Positions 20,417 to 29,937 are shown, counted from the first letter of the stretch. The stretch: 64,000 nt of DNA from Albimonas sp963977235 (GCF_963977235.1 NZ_CAXBOD010000001.1:1-64000), one strand, 5' to 3'. A program made the numbers and translations. Notes: a model not told the origin generated them from the letters alone.

Positions 20417-21649
20417 ATGCTGGACGGAAAGCGCATCCTGCTGGTCATCGGCGGCGGCATCGCCGCCTACAAGACCCCCGAGCTGGTTCGACAGTTCCGC
20501 AAACGCGGCGCGAGCGTCACCTGCGTGATGACCCGCGCGGCCGAGGAGTTCGTGGCCCCCCTGGCGCTCGGCTCCGTCTCCGGCGCCAAGGTGTATCGCG
20601 AGCTGTTCGACCTGACCGACGAGGCGGAGATGGGGCACATCCAGCTCTCGCGCTCGGCCGACCTGGTGGTGGTGGCGCCGGCCACCGCGGACCTGATGGC
20701 GAAGATGGCGAACGGGCATGCCGACGACCTCGCCTCGACCCTGCTGATGGCCACCGACAAGCGGGTGCTGATCGCGCCCGCCATGAACGTGCGGATGTGG
20801 GAGCATCCCGCCACACAGCGAAACCTGAAGACGCTGGCGCGCGACGGCGTGCTGAGCGTCGGCCCGGACGAGGGCGACATGGCCTGCGGCGAATACGGCC
20901 CCGGCCGGATGTCCGAGCCGCCGGCCATCGCCGACGCCGCCGCCCTGGCCCTTGGCGGGGGACCGCTCGTCGGCCGCCGGATCCTCGTCACCTCCGGCCC
21001 GACGCATGAGCCCATCGACCCGGTGCGCTACATCGCCAACCGCTCCTCGGGCGCGCAGGGCACGGCGCTGGCCAACGCGCTGCGCGATCTCGGCGCCGCC
21101 GTCACCTTCGTCACCGGCCCCGCCGACGCCCCCCGCCCCACCGGCGTGCAGATCGTCGAGGTCGAGAGCGCGCGCGAGATGCTCGCCGCCGTCGAGGCCG
21201 CGCTGCCCCCGCACGGCCCTCCCGCCGACGCCGCCGTATTCGCCGCCGCGGTGGCCGACTGGCGGGTGGCCAGCGCCTCAACCTCCAAGATCAAGAAGCA
21301 GGCCGGCGCGCCGGGGCCCGCGCTGGAGTTCGCCGAGAACCCCGACATCCTCAGCACCGTCGCCCATTGGACCGAAGGCCGCCCGCGTCTGGTGGTCGGC
21401 TTCGCGGCCGAGACCGACGACGTGGTCGCGCACGCCTCCGCAAAGCGCCTTCGCAAGGGCTGCGACTGGATCGTGGCCAACGACGTGTCGCCGGCCACCG
21501 GCATCATGGGCGGGAGCGAGAACGCCGTGATCCTGATCACCGGCGACACGCCCGAGCCCTGGCCCCGCCTGAGCAAGATCGAGACCGCCCAGCGCCTCGC
21601 CCGCCGCATCGCCGAGCATTTCGAAGACGCCAGGGAAGGAGCCGCGTGA
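20417..21649 (+). CDS. coaBC: Bifunctional phosphopantothenoylcysteine decarboxylase/phosphopantothenate-cysteine ligase
   Basis: A 410-aa cytosolic enzyme making 4'-phosphopantetheine for coenzyme A. The CoaC flavodomain (1 to about 185) carries His74 (EMGHIQLS), Asn124 (PAMNVRMW) and Cys157 (MACGEYGPG), one residue off the E. coli catalytic positions. The CoaB domain begins at ILVTSGPTHEPIDPVRYIAN and contains the KIKK segment near residue 295. I chose ATG 20417, with GGTGGAG upstream; earlier in-frame ATGs at 20390-20400 have no ribosome site. The stop overlaps dut. Confidence 0.97.
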   Translation: MLDGKRILLVIGGGIAAYKTPELVRQFRKRGASVTCVMTRAAEEFVAPLALGSVSGAKVYRELFDLTDEAEMGHIQLSRSADLVVVAPATADLMAKMANGHADDLASTLLMATDKRVLIAPAMNVRMWEHPATQRNLKTLARDGVLSVGPDEGDMACGEYGPGRMSEPPAIADAAALALGGGPLVGRRILVTSGPTHEPIDPVRYIANRSSGAQGTALANALRDLGAAVTFVTGPADAPRPTGVQIVEVESAREMLAAVEAALPPHGPPADAAVFAAAVADWRVASASTSKIKKQAGAPGPALEFAENPDILSTVAHWTEGRPRLVVGFAAETDDVVAHASAKRLRKGCDWIVANDVSPATGIMGGSENAVILITGDTPEPWPRLSKIETAQRLARRIAEHFEDAREGAA

Positions 21650-22143
21650 TGGACCTCGAGATCGCGGTGACCCGCCTGCCTCACCACGACCCCGCCCTGC
21701 CCCTGCCCGCCTACGAGAGCGCGGGCGCCGCGGGCATGGACCTGCGCGCCTGCCTGCCCGACCGCGAGACCGTCAGCCTCGCCCCCGGCGCCCGCGCGCT
21801 GATCCCGACCGGCCTCGCCATCGCGCTGCCCGAGGGGTTCGAGGCGCAGGTCCGCCCCCGCTCCGGCCTCGCGCTGAAAAAGGGGCTGACGGTGGCCAAC
21901 GCGCCGGGGACCGTGGACAGCGATTACCGCGGCGAGGTGGGGGTGATCCTGGTCAACCTCGGCGACGCGCCCGTCGAGATCGCCCACGGCGACCGCATCG
22001 CCCAGATGGTGATCGCGCCCGTGACCCGCGGCCGCTGGCGCGAGGTCGGGAGCCTGGACGAAACCGCCCGCGGCGCGGGGGGCTTCGGGTCCACGGGCAC
22101 AGGCGCGGGCTCAGGCGCCGTCGGCGGAGGGACCCCGGGCTGA
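21649..22143 (+). CDS. dut: dUTP diphosphatase
   Basis: A 164-aa trimeric dUTPase removing dUTP and supplying dUMP for thymidylate synthesis. The five motifs are present, including PRSGLA, NAPGTVDSDYRGE with the catalytic Asp, RIAQMV and the C-terminal RGAGGFGSTG. A Gly/Thr/Ser-rich tail of about 17 residues follows motif 5. The ATG overlaps the coaBC stop and has GGAAGGAG upstream. The coaBC-dut pairing is widespread. Confidence 0.97.
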   Translation: MDLEIAVTRLPHHDPALPLPAYESAGAAGMDLRACLPDRETVSLAPGARALIPTGLAIALPEGFEAQVRPRSGLALKKGLTVANAPGTVDSDYRGEVGVILVNLGDAPVEIAHGDRIAQMVIAPVTRGRWREVGSLDETARGAGGFGSTGTGAGSGAVGGGTPG

Positions 22144-22592
22144 TGCTGAAGCTGACCCGCAAGACCCTGCTGGCGATCGAGGCGGTGGTCGACATCGCCT
22201 ACAACGCCCGACCCGACCCGGTGCAGGCCCGCGACGTGACCGAGCGCCAGGGCATCCCCCAGCGCTACCTCGAGCAGGTGATGCAGGCGCTGGTCCGCGC
22301 CGGCGTCCTGAAGGGCGTGCGCGGTCCCCGCGGCGGCTACACGCTGGCGCGGGAGCGTCGGCGCGTGACTGTGGGCGACGTGGTGCGCGTGGTCTCGACG
22401 CTCGACGCCGAGGAGGGCGAGGCCGGGCCCGCCAGCGCGCTCGGCGTCTCGGTCGTCTCGCCGCTCTGGGAGGAGATGCAGAGCGACCTGCTCGACCGGC
22501 TCGACCGGATCACCATGGAGGACCTGTGCCGCGAGGCCCAGCGTCAGGACGTGCCCCGCGCCGACGAGATGCGCCCCGACTTCACGATCTGA
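22143..22592 (+). CDS. Rrf2 family transcriptional regulator
   Basis: A 149-aa winged-helix DNA-binding protein: MLKLTRKTLLAIEAVVDIAY opening, recognition region IPQRYLEQVMQALVRAGVLK and wing GPRGGYTLAR. Fe-S members such as IscR use three clustered cysteines. Here I find one cysteine (DLCREA), so a classical cluster is unlikely. That makes a CymR-like cysteine-metabolism regulator plausible given cysK next door, but this is inference. It overlaps dut by one base (TGATG). Confidence 0.88.
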   Translation: MLKLTRKTLLAIEAVVDIAYNARPDPVQARDVTERQGIPQRYLEQVMQALVRAGVLKGVRGPRGGYTLARERRRVTVGDVVRVVSTLDAEEGEAGPASALGVSVVSPLWEEMQSDLLDRLDRITMEDLCREAQRQDVPRADEMRPDFTI

Positions 22593-22597
22593 CGTCA

Positions 22598-22613
22598 CGA
22601 TCCGCACGGATCG
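22598..22613. promoter_or_regulatory. Inverted repeat upstream of cysK, possible operator
   Basis: CGATCCG-CA-CGGATCG is a perfect 7-bp inverted repeat just after the rrf2 stop. A TATATA element (22649-22654), the most -10-like sequence here, lies about 36 bp downstream and about 75 bp before cysK. The repeat could be an operator for the neighbouring Rrf2 protein or a weak terminator; it has no T-tract. Confidence 0.35.
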
Positions 22614-22729
22614 CGGCCTGCCGACTCGTCGCCCCCGCCGCTTGAGCGTATATAGATGGCAACCGCGCCGCGGCCGGACCTGTCCCTCCGGTCCGACAGG
22701 CGCCGACCCCAGCGAGGGAGGACCCCGCA

Positions 22730-23743
22730 ATGACCGCCGACAGGCACGCCGCCGCCGCCGTTCCCGAACCCAGCCACGAGCCGAACCCGGGCCGCTTCAC
22801 GCCGCCCCGCGGGCGGATCTACGACGACATCACCCAGACCATCGGCTCGACCCCGCTCGTGCGCCTCTCGCGCCTGGCGGTGGAGCGGGATCTGAAGGCC
22901 GAGATCCTCGCCAAGCTGGAATTCTTCAATCCGATCTCCTCGGTGAAGGACCGCATCGGCGTGGCGATGATCGACAGCCTCGAGCGGACCGGGCGCCTCG
23001 GCCACGACACCACGGTGATCGAGCCGACCTCGGGCAACACCGGAATCGCGCTCGCCTTCGCCTGCGCCGCGCGGGGCTACAAGCTGATCCTGTGCATGCC
23101 CGAGAGCATGTCGATCGAGCGGCGCAAGATGCTGGCCCTGCTGGGCGCGAAGCTGGAGCTGACCGACCCCGCCCGCGGCATGCGCGGCGCGATCGAGCGG
23201 GCCGAGGAGCTGGCCGAGGAGATCGGCGACGCCGTGATCCCCCAGCAGTTCGAGAACACCGCCAACCCCGCCATCCATGAGGCGACGACCGCCGAGGAGA
23301 TCTGGACCGACACCGACGGCCACATCGACGTCTTCGTCTCGGGCGTGGGCACCGGCGGCACGCTGACCGGCGTCGGCCGGGTGCTGAAGCACCGCGCGCC
23401 CCACGTGAAGATCGTGGCGGTCGAGCCCGAGGATTCGCCGATCCTCTCGGGCGGCGAGGCCGGACCCCACAAGATCCAGGGCATCGGCGCCGGTTTCATC
23501 CCCGGCAACCTCGACCGCGCCCTGATCGACGAGGTCCTGACCATCGGCAACGAGACCGCCTTCGACATGGCCCGCAAGCTGGCGCGCCTGGAGGGCATCC
23601 CCGGCGGCATCTCCTCGGGCGCCGCGGTGGCCGCGGCCCTCGAGATCGCCGAGCGCGAGGACATGGCCGGCAAGCGCATCGTGGTGATCCTGCCCAGCTT
23701 CGCCGAGCGCTACCTCTCGACCCCGCTGTTCGAGGGGCTCTGA
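22730..23743 (+). CDS. cysK: Cysteine synthase A
   Basis: A 337-aa PLP enzyme condensing O-acetylserine with sulfide. The PLP lysine is Lys73 in NPISSVKDRIG. The TSGNTG substrate loop is at 100-105 and the phosphate-binding GTGGTLTGVG follows. An N-terminal extension of about 30 residues, rich in Pro/Ala/His, precedes the usual start of the fold (DITQTIGSTPLV). GGGAGG precedes the ATG. The Rrf2 gene upstream and the inverted repeat between them suggest local control. Confidence 0.95.
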   Translation: MTADRHAAAAVPEPSHEPNPGRFTPPRGRIYDDITQTIGSTPLVRLSRLAVERDLKAEILAKLEFFNPISSVKDRIGVAMIDSLERTGRLGHDTTVIEPTSGNTGIALAFACAARGYKLILCMPESMSIERRKMLALLGAKLELTDPARGMRGAIERAEELAEEIGDAVIPQQFENTANPAIHEATTAEEIWTDTDGHIDVFVSGVGTGGTLTGVGRVLKHRAPHVKIVAVEPEDSPILSGGEAGPHKIQGIGAGFIPGNLDRALIDEVLTIGNETAFDMARKLARLEGIPGGISSGAAVAAALEIAEREDMAGKRIVVILPSFAERYLSTPLFEGL

Positions 23744-23927
23744 GGCCACCTCCGCGGGGCCGCTCCGCGCGGCCCCGCAGGGCGCATTTCAATGCGCCCC
23801 TCACAGCGTGCCGCCCGGCGAGACCGGGAGCAAGGCGCATGGAACTGCGCCCTGCGAGGCCCCCTTGCCGCGACCGCCTCTCCCGGCCTACCCTGACATA
23901 CCCGCCAGTATGCAGCCGGAGCCGCCA

Positions 23928-24482
23928 ATGTACCCCGTCGTCCGCGTGATGCGAGAGATGCGCCGCGCCGGCCGCCTGCCCGCGCTCGGGCCCGGCGAGA
24001 CGCATGTGACGCGCACCCGCTGCTGGCCCCAGGATCTCGACCTGGCCTGGGAACTGAACAACGGCCGCTCGCTGACGCTGTTCGACATGTCCCGCATGGC
24101 GCTGCTGCGCCGCTGCGGGATCATGGCGCTGATGAAGCGCGAGGGCCTCGGCATCGCCGTCGCGGGCTCGACCGTCGTCTACCGCAAGCGCGTGCGCCTG
24201 ATGGACCGGATCGAGCTGCACGCCGCCGTCGCGGGCCTCGATGAGCGCTTCCTCTACGTCGACCATGTGCTCTACGCCAACGGCGTCCCTGCCCATGGGC
24301 TGGTGGCGCGCATGGCGCTGGTCGACGCCTCGGGCATCCGCTCGCCCACGGCGCTGCTCGCCGACCGGCCTGAGCCCGGATGGCGCGCCCCCCTGCCGGA
24401 CGCCATCGCCGCCTGGGCGGCCGCCGAGAAGCAGCGCCCCTGGCCCCCGGCCAACGCCGCGACCCAGCGCGACGCCGCCTGA
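23928..24482 (+). CDS. Hotdog-fold acyl-CoA thioesterase family protein
   Basis: A 184-aa protein resembling the 4-hydroxybenzoyl-CoA/YbgC-like thioesterases of the THEM6 type. The segments CWPQDLDLAWELNNGRSLTLFD (central helix) and VVYRKRVRLMDRIELHA fit that fold. The ATG at 23928 is preferred, with CGGAG eight bases upstream; the ATG at 23910 has none. It precedes the thiolase gene, and a perfect palindrome separates them. The substrate is unknown, probably an acyl-CoA. Confidence 0.78.
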   Translation: MYPVVRVMREMRRAGRLPALGPGETHVTRTRCWPQDLDLAWELNNGRSLTLFDMSRMALLRRCGIMALMKREGLGIAVAGSTVVYRKRVRLMDRIELHAAVAGLDERFLYVDHVLYANGVPAHGLVARMALVDASGIRSPTALLADRPEPGWRAPLPDAIAAWAAAEKQRPWPPANAATQRDAA

Positions 24483-24489
24483 AACACTT

Positions 24490-24507
24490 CCTGACCGGCC
24501 GGTCAGG
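24490..24507. promoter_or_regulatory. 18-bp perfect palindrome, TetR-operator-like, before the thiolase gene
   Basis: CCTGACCGG/CCGGTCAGG has no spacer and no mismatch. The core TGACCGGCCGGTCA looks like operators bound by TetR-family repressors, many of which control acyl-CoA metabolism. It starts 8 bp after the thioesterase stop and 112 bp before the thiolase ATG. No TetR gene is in the window. It lacks a T-tract, so a terminator is less likely. Confidence 0.5.
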
Positions 24508-24618
24508 ACGCCATTGGACAAGACCCGCGACGGGCGTATGGTGCGCCGCCGCAGGGGCGGCCGCCGGAACAGCCCCCGGCCCGCCCGCGAGACAGAACAG
24601 ACGGGAGAGACCCTAGCC

Positions 24619-25812
<1,194 letters not shown>

Positions 25813-25976
25813 CGCCCGGGCTCTGACGCCTTGGGGAAAGCGCCGCGCCGTCATGCGGCCGACGCATCCGTGACCATTTGCGGGCGGCGGTGGATGTTCG
25901 CCGCCGCCCGCTTACATTTCATGGCGTGGAATCGAGCGCCGAAGAACCGGCGCGACCGAGTGAGGAGACCCGTGCC

Positions 25977-26291
25977 ATGGCCACTGCCAGCACCGACGAC
26001 AAGTATGCCGAGCTCTCGAAGCAGATCGACTCGCTGCGCGAGGATCTCTCCAAGATCACCGAGACCATGGGCGACGTCGCCCGGATGGAGGTCGACGACG
26101 CCCGCGGCCGCGTCAACGGCGTCGCGCGCGAGGCCAAGGCCCGCGGCCGCCGCGCCGCCCATCGCGCCCGCGTCGAGGCCGACCGCGACGTCGAGCTCGC
26201 CCAGAACTACGTGCGCGAGCGTCCGCTGACCGCCGTGGCCGGCGCCGCGGCCATCGGGCTGGTGTTCGGTTTCCTGACCGCGCGCCGCTGA
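25977..26291 (+). CDS. DUF883/ElaB-YqjD-like membrane-anchored protein
   Basis: A 104-aa protein: a long charged helix (about 8-75) followed by the ElaB/YqjD-style C-terminal anchor YVRERPLTAVAGAAAIGLVF ending in Ala-Arg-Arg. E. coli YqjD and ElaB sit in the inner membrane by this tail and can bind stationary-phase ribosomes; whether that holds here is unknown. GAGGAGA precedes the ATG. It is 25 bp upstream of a second membrane-protein gene, probably an operon like yqjD-yqjE. Confidence 0.82.
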   Translation: MATASTDDKYAELSKQIDSLREDLSKITETMGDVARMEVDDARGRVNGVAREAKARGRRAAHRARVEADRDVELAQNYVRERPLTAVAGAAAIGLVFGFLTARR

Positions 26292-26316
26292 CCGCGCAAG
26301 GCGAGAGGGGGAGACC

Positions 26317-26901
26317 ATGAGGGCTAGACGAGGACCCGGCCTTGCCGCCGGCGGCATGAACGGCATGATCCGCGGCCTGGGCGACCAGGTTGCGCTCGAG
26401 GCTGGCCGCGCGGCCAGCATCGGGGCCGCCTCGGTGGTGGCCACGGCCAGCCCGCCGCTGGCCTTCGCCTTCTTCGCGATGGGCGCCTGCACCTGCCTGA
26501 CCATCGCCGGCCTGATCTGGCTGGCCGGGGTCTATGGCTGGGTGATCGCGCTGGCCGTCGCGGGCGGGGCCTACGCCTTCGTCGCCATCGTGATCTTCGC
26601 CTCCAATGGCTGGCGCCTGTCCACGCCGACGCTTCCCGCGGCCGCCGTGGCCCCGGCGATGGCCGCCGCAGAAGCCCAGGGCATGGCCGAGGGCGCCGCG
26701 GGGGTCCCCCCGGGGGCCGCTCCCGGCGCCGCCGGGATGGGCGCGGCGGCGGGGCTCGACCCGACCGCCGCCCGGTTCGAGCGGGACATGGAGATCGCGA
26801 TGATGGCGGCCTCCGCCTTCCGCGACGCGGCCGACGTCGGCCGCGTGCTGCGCGGACCTGGACCCGGAGCCGGCCGACGAGGCCGCAGACGCAGGCTCTG
26901 A
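26317..26901 (+). CDS. Two-segment membrane protein, YqjE/phage-holin-III-like
   Basis: A 194-aa protein with two hydrophobic segments (about 43-70 and 72-95) separated by a short turn, as in YqjE/holin-family proteins commonly encoded beside DUF883 genes. Residues 105-150 are low-complexity Ala/Gly/Pro/Met, then a short conserved-looking helix and an Arg-rich C-terminus (GRRGRRRRL). GGGGGAG precedes the ATG. The assignment rests on topology and neighbourhood; function is unknown. Confidence 0.65.
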   Translation: MRARRGPGLAAGGMNGMIRGLGDQVALEAGRAASIGAASVVATASPPLAFAFFAMGACTCLTIAGLIWLAGVYGWVIALAVAGGAYAFVAIVIFASNGWRLSTPTLPAAAVAPAMAAAEAQGMAEGAAGVPPGAAPGAAGMGAAAGLDPTAARFERDMEIAMMAASAFRDAADVGRVLRGPGPGAGRRGRRRRL

Positions 26902-26919
26902 CCGCGACGCCACGACAGG

Positions 26920-26949
26920 GGCGCCTCCGCCGACGGCGGGGGCGCCTTT
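26920..26949 (+). terminator. Terminator after the DUF883/membrane-protein pair
   Basis: A 12-bp stem with one G-T wobble (26920-26931 with 26935-26946), a GAC loop and TTT after it, 19 bp beyond the stop. Confidence 0.75.
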
Positions 26950-27007
26950 CCGCTTCCGGGTCCGCCGCCGGGCCGCGCCTGTCTGCCCCAGAGGGGCAAT
27001 CTGCGCC

Positions 27008-27043
27008 GGCGCCGCGCCCCTCCCGACCGTTCGGCGCCTTTTT
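27008..27043 (+). terminator. Second terminator-like hairpin upstream of pgsA
   Basis: GGCGCCG (27008-27014) pairs with CGGCGCC (27032-27038) across a 17-nt loop and is followed by five T. It could back up the first terminator. The remainder of 26950-27214 (about 265 bp) holds no gene and must carry the pgsA promoter, which I could not identify. Confidence 0.5.
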
Positions 27044-27214
27044 GCGTGTCCTGACGGGGCGATCCGTCTCCGCCCTGGCGCCGGGTCTGGTCTGCCATCC
27101 CGGCCTCTGCGGCGCGGTTCGCCGCCCGCGCGGCCCTCTCGCGCGGCGGCCTGCGCCGCGTGCCCGATCTTCGCGCCGCTTGACTGCGCGCGCCGCCCGT
27201 CCGAAAGAGCGCAC

Positions 27215-27772
27215 ATGCCGCTGACAATCCCCAACCTGCTCACGCTCCTGCGCCTGTTCGCGGCGCCGGCCGTCGCGCTGGTCTTCGTCGTCGTGCCGCG
27301 CCCCGCGGCGGACGCGGTGGCGGTGACGCTGTTCCTCAGCGCCTCGCTGACCGACTTCCTCGACGGCTGGATCGCCCGCCGCTGGAACCAGCAGAGCGAG
27401 TTCGGCCGCATGCTGGACCCGATCGCCGACAAGGCCATGGTCACCATCGCGCTGGCGGTGCTGATGATGCTGACCGGGCTCGACCCCTGGCTGCTGGTCC
27501 CCGCTTCCGCGATCTTCCTGCGCGAGACCGCGGTCTCGGGCCTGCGCGAACATCTGGCGGGGCGGGTCTCGATTCCGGTGACCAAGCTCGCCAAATGGAA
27601 GACCACGGTGCAGATGGTCGCCATCGGGGCCCTGTTCCTCCAGCCCTGGGGGGAGTGGGCGCGCGTCAGCGGCCTCGCCCTGATCTGGGTCGCCGCGGCG
27701 CTGACCGTGATCACCGGCTGGGACTATTTCCGCCGGGGTCTCGCCAGCTCGGCGATGAAGGAGGGAAGCTGA
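27215..27772 (+). CDS. pgsA: CDP-diacylglycerol-glycerol-3-phosphate 3-phosphatidyltransferase
   Basis: A 185-aa integral membrane enzyme making phosphatidylglycerol phosphate. The CDP-alcohol phosphotransferase signature DX2DGX2ARX8GX3DX3D is complete, from TDFLDGWIARR to GRMLDPIADK. The opening IPNLLTLLRLFAAP is diagnostic for PgsA. The stop overlaps the moaD start (TGATG). pgsA-moaD-moaE is a common alphaproteobacterial arrangement. Confidence 0.96.
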   Translation: MPLTIPNLLTLLRLFAAPAVALVFVVVPRPAADAVAVTLFLSASLTDFLDGWIARRWNQQSEFGRMLDPIADKAMVTIALAVLMMLTGLDPWLLVPASAIFLRETAVSGLREHLAGRVSIPVTKLAKWKTTVQMVAIGALFLQPWGEWARVSGLALIWVAAALTVITGWDYFRRGLASSAMKEGS

Positions 27773-28017
27773 TGCGCGTCCTCTATTTCGCCTGGCTGCG
27801 CGAGCGGATCGGCGTCGGCCGGGAGGAGATCGAGACCTCCGCCCCCGACGTCGCCGCCCTGATCGAGGAGCTTCGCGCCCGCGACGAGGGCCATGCGCTG
27901 GCCTTCGCCGACCTCTCCGCCGTGCGCGTCGCCGTGGACCAGGAGGCGGCGGAGTTCGACGCCTCCCTCGCCAATGTCCGCGAGGTGGCCTTCTTCCCCC
28001 CCGTCACCGGGGGCTGA
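27772..28017 (+). CDS. moaD: Molybdopterin synthase small subunit
   Basis: An 81-aa ubiquitin-fold sulfur carrier ending in the required Gly-Gly (PPVTGG), whose terminal carboxylate is thiolated to provide sulfur for molybdopterin. The opening MRVLYFAWLRERIG is typical. GGAGGG precedes the overlapping ATG. It is followed by moaE after one base. Confidence 0.95.
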   Translation: MRVLYFAWLRERIGVGREEIETSAPDVAALIEELRARDEGHALAFADLSAVRVAVDQEAAEFDASLANVREVAFFPPVTGG

Positions 28018-28018
28018 G

Positions 28019-28486
28019 ATGGCGCCGCTGCTCCACGTCTCCGTGCAGGAGGCGGATTTCGACGTGACCGCCGAGTGCGCCCGCCTGACCGAGGGCCGCG
28101 CCGATGTCGGCGCGCTGGTCACCTTCACCGGCCTGGTGCGCGACCGCGGCGGCGAGACGCCCGTCTCGGCGATGGAGCTCGAGCATTATCCCGGCATGAC
28201 CGAGCGGGCCCTGACCGCGATCGCCGAGCAGGCGCTGGCCCGCTGGCCCCTGCAGGGCGCGGTGGTGATCCACCGCTACGGCCCGCTGCTGCCCGCCGAC
28301 CGCATCGTGCTGGTCGCCACCGCCTCCGCGCACCGGCAGGCGGCCTTCGAAGCCGCCGAGTTCCTGATGGACTGGCTGAAGACCAGGGCCCCCTTCTGGA
28401 AGAAGGAGACGACGCCCGAAGGCGCCCGCTGGGTCGACGCGCGCGAGGCCGACGACGCCGCCGCAGCCCGCTGGGGCCGCGGCTGA
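28019..28486 (+). CDS. moaE: Molybdopterin synthase catalytic subunit
   Basis: A 155-aa partner of MoaD that converts cyclic pyranopterin monophosphate to molybdopterin. Characteristic motifs are GALVTFTGLVRD, LELEHYPGM-like (MELEHYPGM), VVIHRYG, and the lysines of APFWKKE. Normal length. Last gene of pgsA-moaD-moaE; convergent with the nitronate monooxygenase gene 46 bp away. Confidence 0.96.
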   Translation: MAPLLHVSVQEADFDVTAECARLTEGRADVGALVTFTGLVRDRGGETPVSAMELEHYPGMTERALTAIAEQALARWPLQGAVVIHRYGPLLPADRIVLVATASAHRQAAFEAAEFLMDWLKTRAPFWKKETTPEGARWVDAREADDAAAARWGRG

Positions 28487-28532
28487 GGGCCGGGCCCTCC
28501 GCGCGACCCGCGCCCAGGTGTTTCGCCCCGCC

Positions 28533-29504
28533 TCAGACGCGCAGGGCCGCCGTGCGGGCCAGCGCAGCCTCGGTCTCCGCGATCAGCCGCTCTAGGATCT
28601 CTGCGGCGGGGGGCAGATCGTGGAGCAGGCCCGTCGCCTCGCCCACGATGGGGTTCGCGAGGCTGGCGTCGCCCGCCGCCGCCGCCTTGCCCCAGGCCTC
28701 CGCGATGGGCCCGGCCTCGGCCTTCAGACCGGCGAGGTCCCCGTGCCAGCGGTCGGTGAAGGCGTTGCCGATCACCCGGATGTCGAACCGCTCGGGCCAG
28801 TCGCGCCCGCGCACCACGTCCACCGTGCGGGTGCGCAGGGTGTCGTCGCCGGTCGCCGCCAGCGCCGCCTGCTTGAGGCCCGGCGCGGCGAGCGCCTCCT
28901 CCGAGGCCCAGAACCGCGTGCCGATCACCGCCCCGTCCGCGCCCAGCGACAGGGCCGCGGCCAGGCCCCGCCCGTCGGCGACGCCGCCGGCGGCGCAGAG
29001 CAGGACCTCGGGCGCGCGGACGGCCAGAAGGTCGGCGACCTCGGGGACCAGGGTCATGGTGGCGCGACGCTCGCCATGGCCGCCGGCCTCGGAGCCCTGG
29101 GCGACCAGCACCGCGGCGCCCACGTCCAGCGCCGCCTTCGCGTCGGCCAGCGTCTGCACCTGGCATATCAGCGGCACGCCGGCGGCGTGGATCGCCGGCG
29201 CAAAGGGGGCGGGGTCGCCAAAGGACAGGAACAGCGCCCGGGGCGCGCGGGAGAGGGCGATCTCCAGCGACTCGGGGTGGTTGGCGAGGCTCCAGGTGAT
29301 GAACCCGCAGCCCACGCCCTCGTTGCCCGCCTCGGCGTATTCGCGGGCCGTCCACTCGGGGTCGGCATAGCCGCCGCCGATCATCCCCAGCCCTCCGGCG
29401 CGGGAGACGGCGGCGGCGAGGCGCCCCCCGGCGGCCAGCGCCATGGGCGCCGAGATCACCGGATGGCGCAGGCCCAGGGCCTCGGTCAGACGTGTGCGGA
29501 GCAT
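28533..29504 (-). CDS. Nitronate monooxygenase-family FMN protein
   Basis: A 323-aa TIM-barrel flavoprotein of the nitronate monooxygenase/2-nitropropane dioxygenase family. Motifs: opening HPVISAPMA, the QGSEAGGHG loop with the His proposed as base, CAAGGVADGRG and GADGAVIGTRF for FMN phosphate. Members oxidise alkyl nitronates, and others reduce enoyl groups, so the substrate is open. It follows the lipoprotein gene by 31 bp and is last in the minus-strand run from ivd. Confidence 0.88.
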   Translation of the reverse strand: MLRTRLTEALGLRHPVISAPMALAAGGRLAAAVSRAGGLGMIGGGYADPEWTAREYAEAGNEGVGCGFITWSLANHPESLEIALSRAPRALFLSFGDPAPFAPAIHAAGVPLICQVQTLADAKAALDVGAAVLVAQGSEAGGHGERRATMTLVPEVADLLAVRAPEVLLCAAGGVADGRGLAAALSLGADGAVIGTRFWASEEALAAPGLKQAALAATGDDTLRTRTVDVVRGRDWPERFDIRVIGNAFTDRWHGDLAGLKAEAGPIAEAWGKAAAAGDASLANPIVGEATGLLHDLPPAAEILERLIAETEAALARTAALRV

Positions 29505-29535
29505 CGCTCTCCCCGTTCCGCCGGGCTGCGCGGGG

Positions 29536-29937
29536 TCATTGCACGGTGACCCGGATCGGATCGCCGAACAGCGTGAAGGAATCCGTGCCCCGGCTGACCG
29601 CCTGGTAGATCACCGCGCGGGCCGGCGTCTCGCGGCCGCAGCTGTTGCTCCGGCGCACGCCCTCGGGCCCCTCGACGAAGACGCCGTGGCTGAGGGGGGG
29701 CAGCTCGATCTGCGACCAGGCGGGCGCGGGCTCGCCGCAGGCGCCGCGGGCGCCGTGGACCGTCGCCTGGTCGCCGACGGCGAGGGTGACTTCTGCCTGA
29801 TAGGGGATCGTGGTCTGCGGCGCGGACATGGCTCCGGCCCCGCTGGGCGCCTGGCCGGACCCGCAGGCCAGCAGCGCCAACGGCAGCGCGACGAGGGCGA
29901 GACGCGCCGGAACCCGGCGGCGGAAGACGGCATTCAT
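29536..29937 (-). CDS. Small secreted lipoprotein of unknown function
   Basis: A 133-aa protein with a signal peptide ending in the lipobox ALLAC (Cys at about residue 26), so it is anchored in the outer or inner membrane by lipidation. The mature part has three cysteines or so and a beta-rich C-terminus (DSFTLFGDPIRVTVQ). I do not recognise a family. The ATG at 29937 is chosen because AAGGA lies seven bases upstream; the ATG at 29952 has no site. The AT-richer tract 29953-29985 may hold its promoter. Confidence 0.7.
   Translation of the reverse strand: MNAVFRRRVPARLALVALPLALLACGSGQAPSGAGAMSAPQTTIPYQAEVTLAVGDQATVHGARGACGEPAPAWSQIELPPLSHGVFVEGPEGVRRSNSCGRETPARAVIYQAVSRGTDSFTLFGDPIRVTVQ

Noticed and set aside
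22642..22654. TTGAGC followed closely by TATATA upstream of cysK as a promoter
   Set aside because: The two boxes are only two bases apart, which is not a usable spacing. The TATATA alone may still be a -10, so it is mentioned under the inverted repeat but not called.
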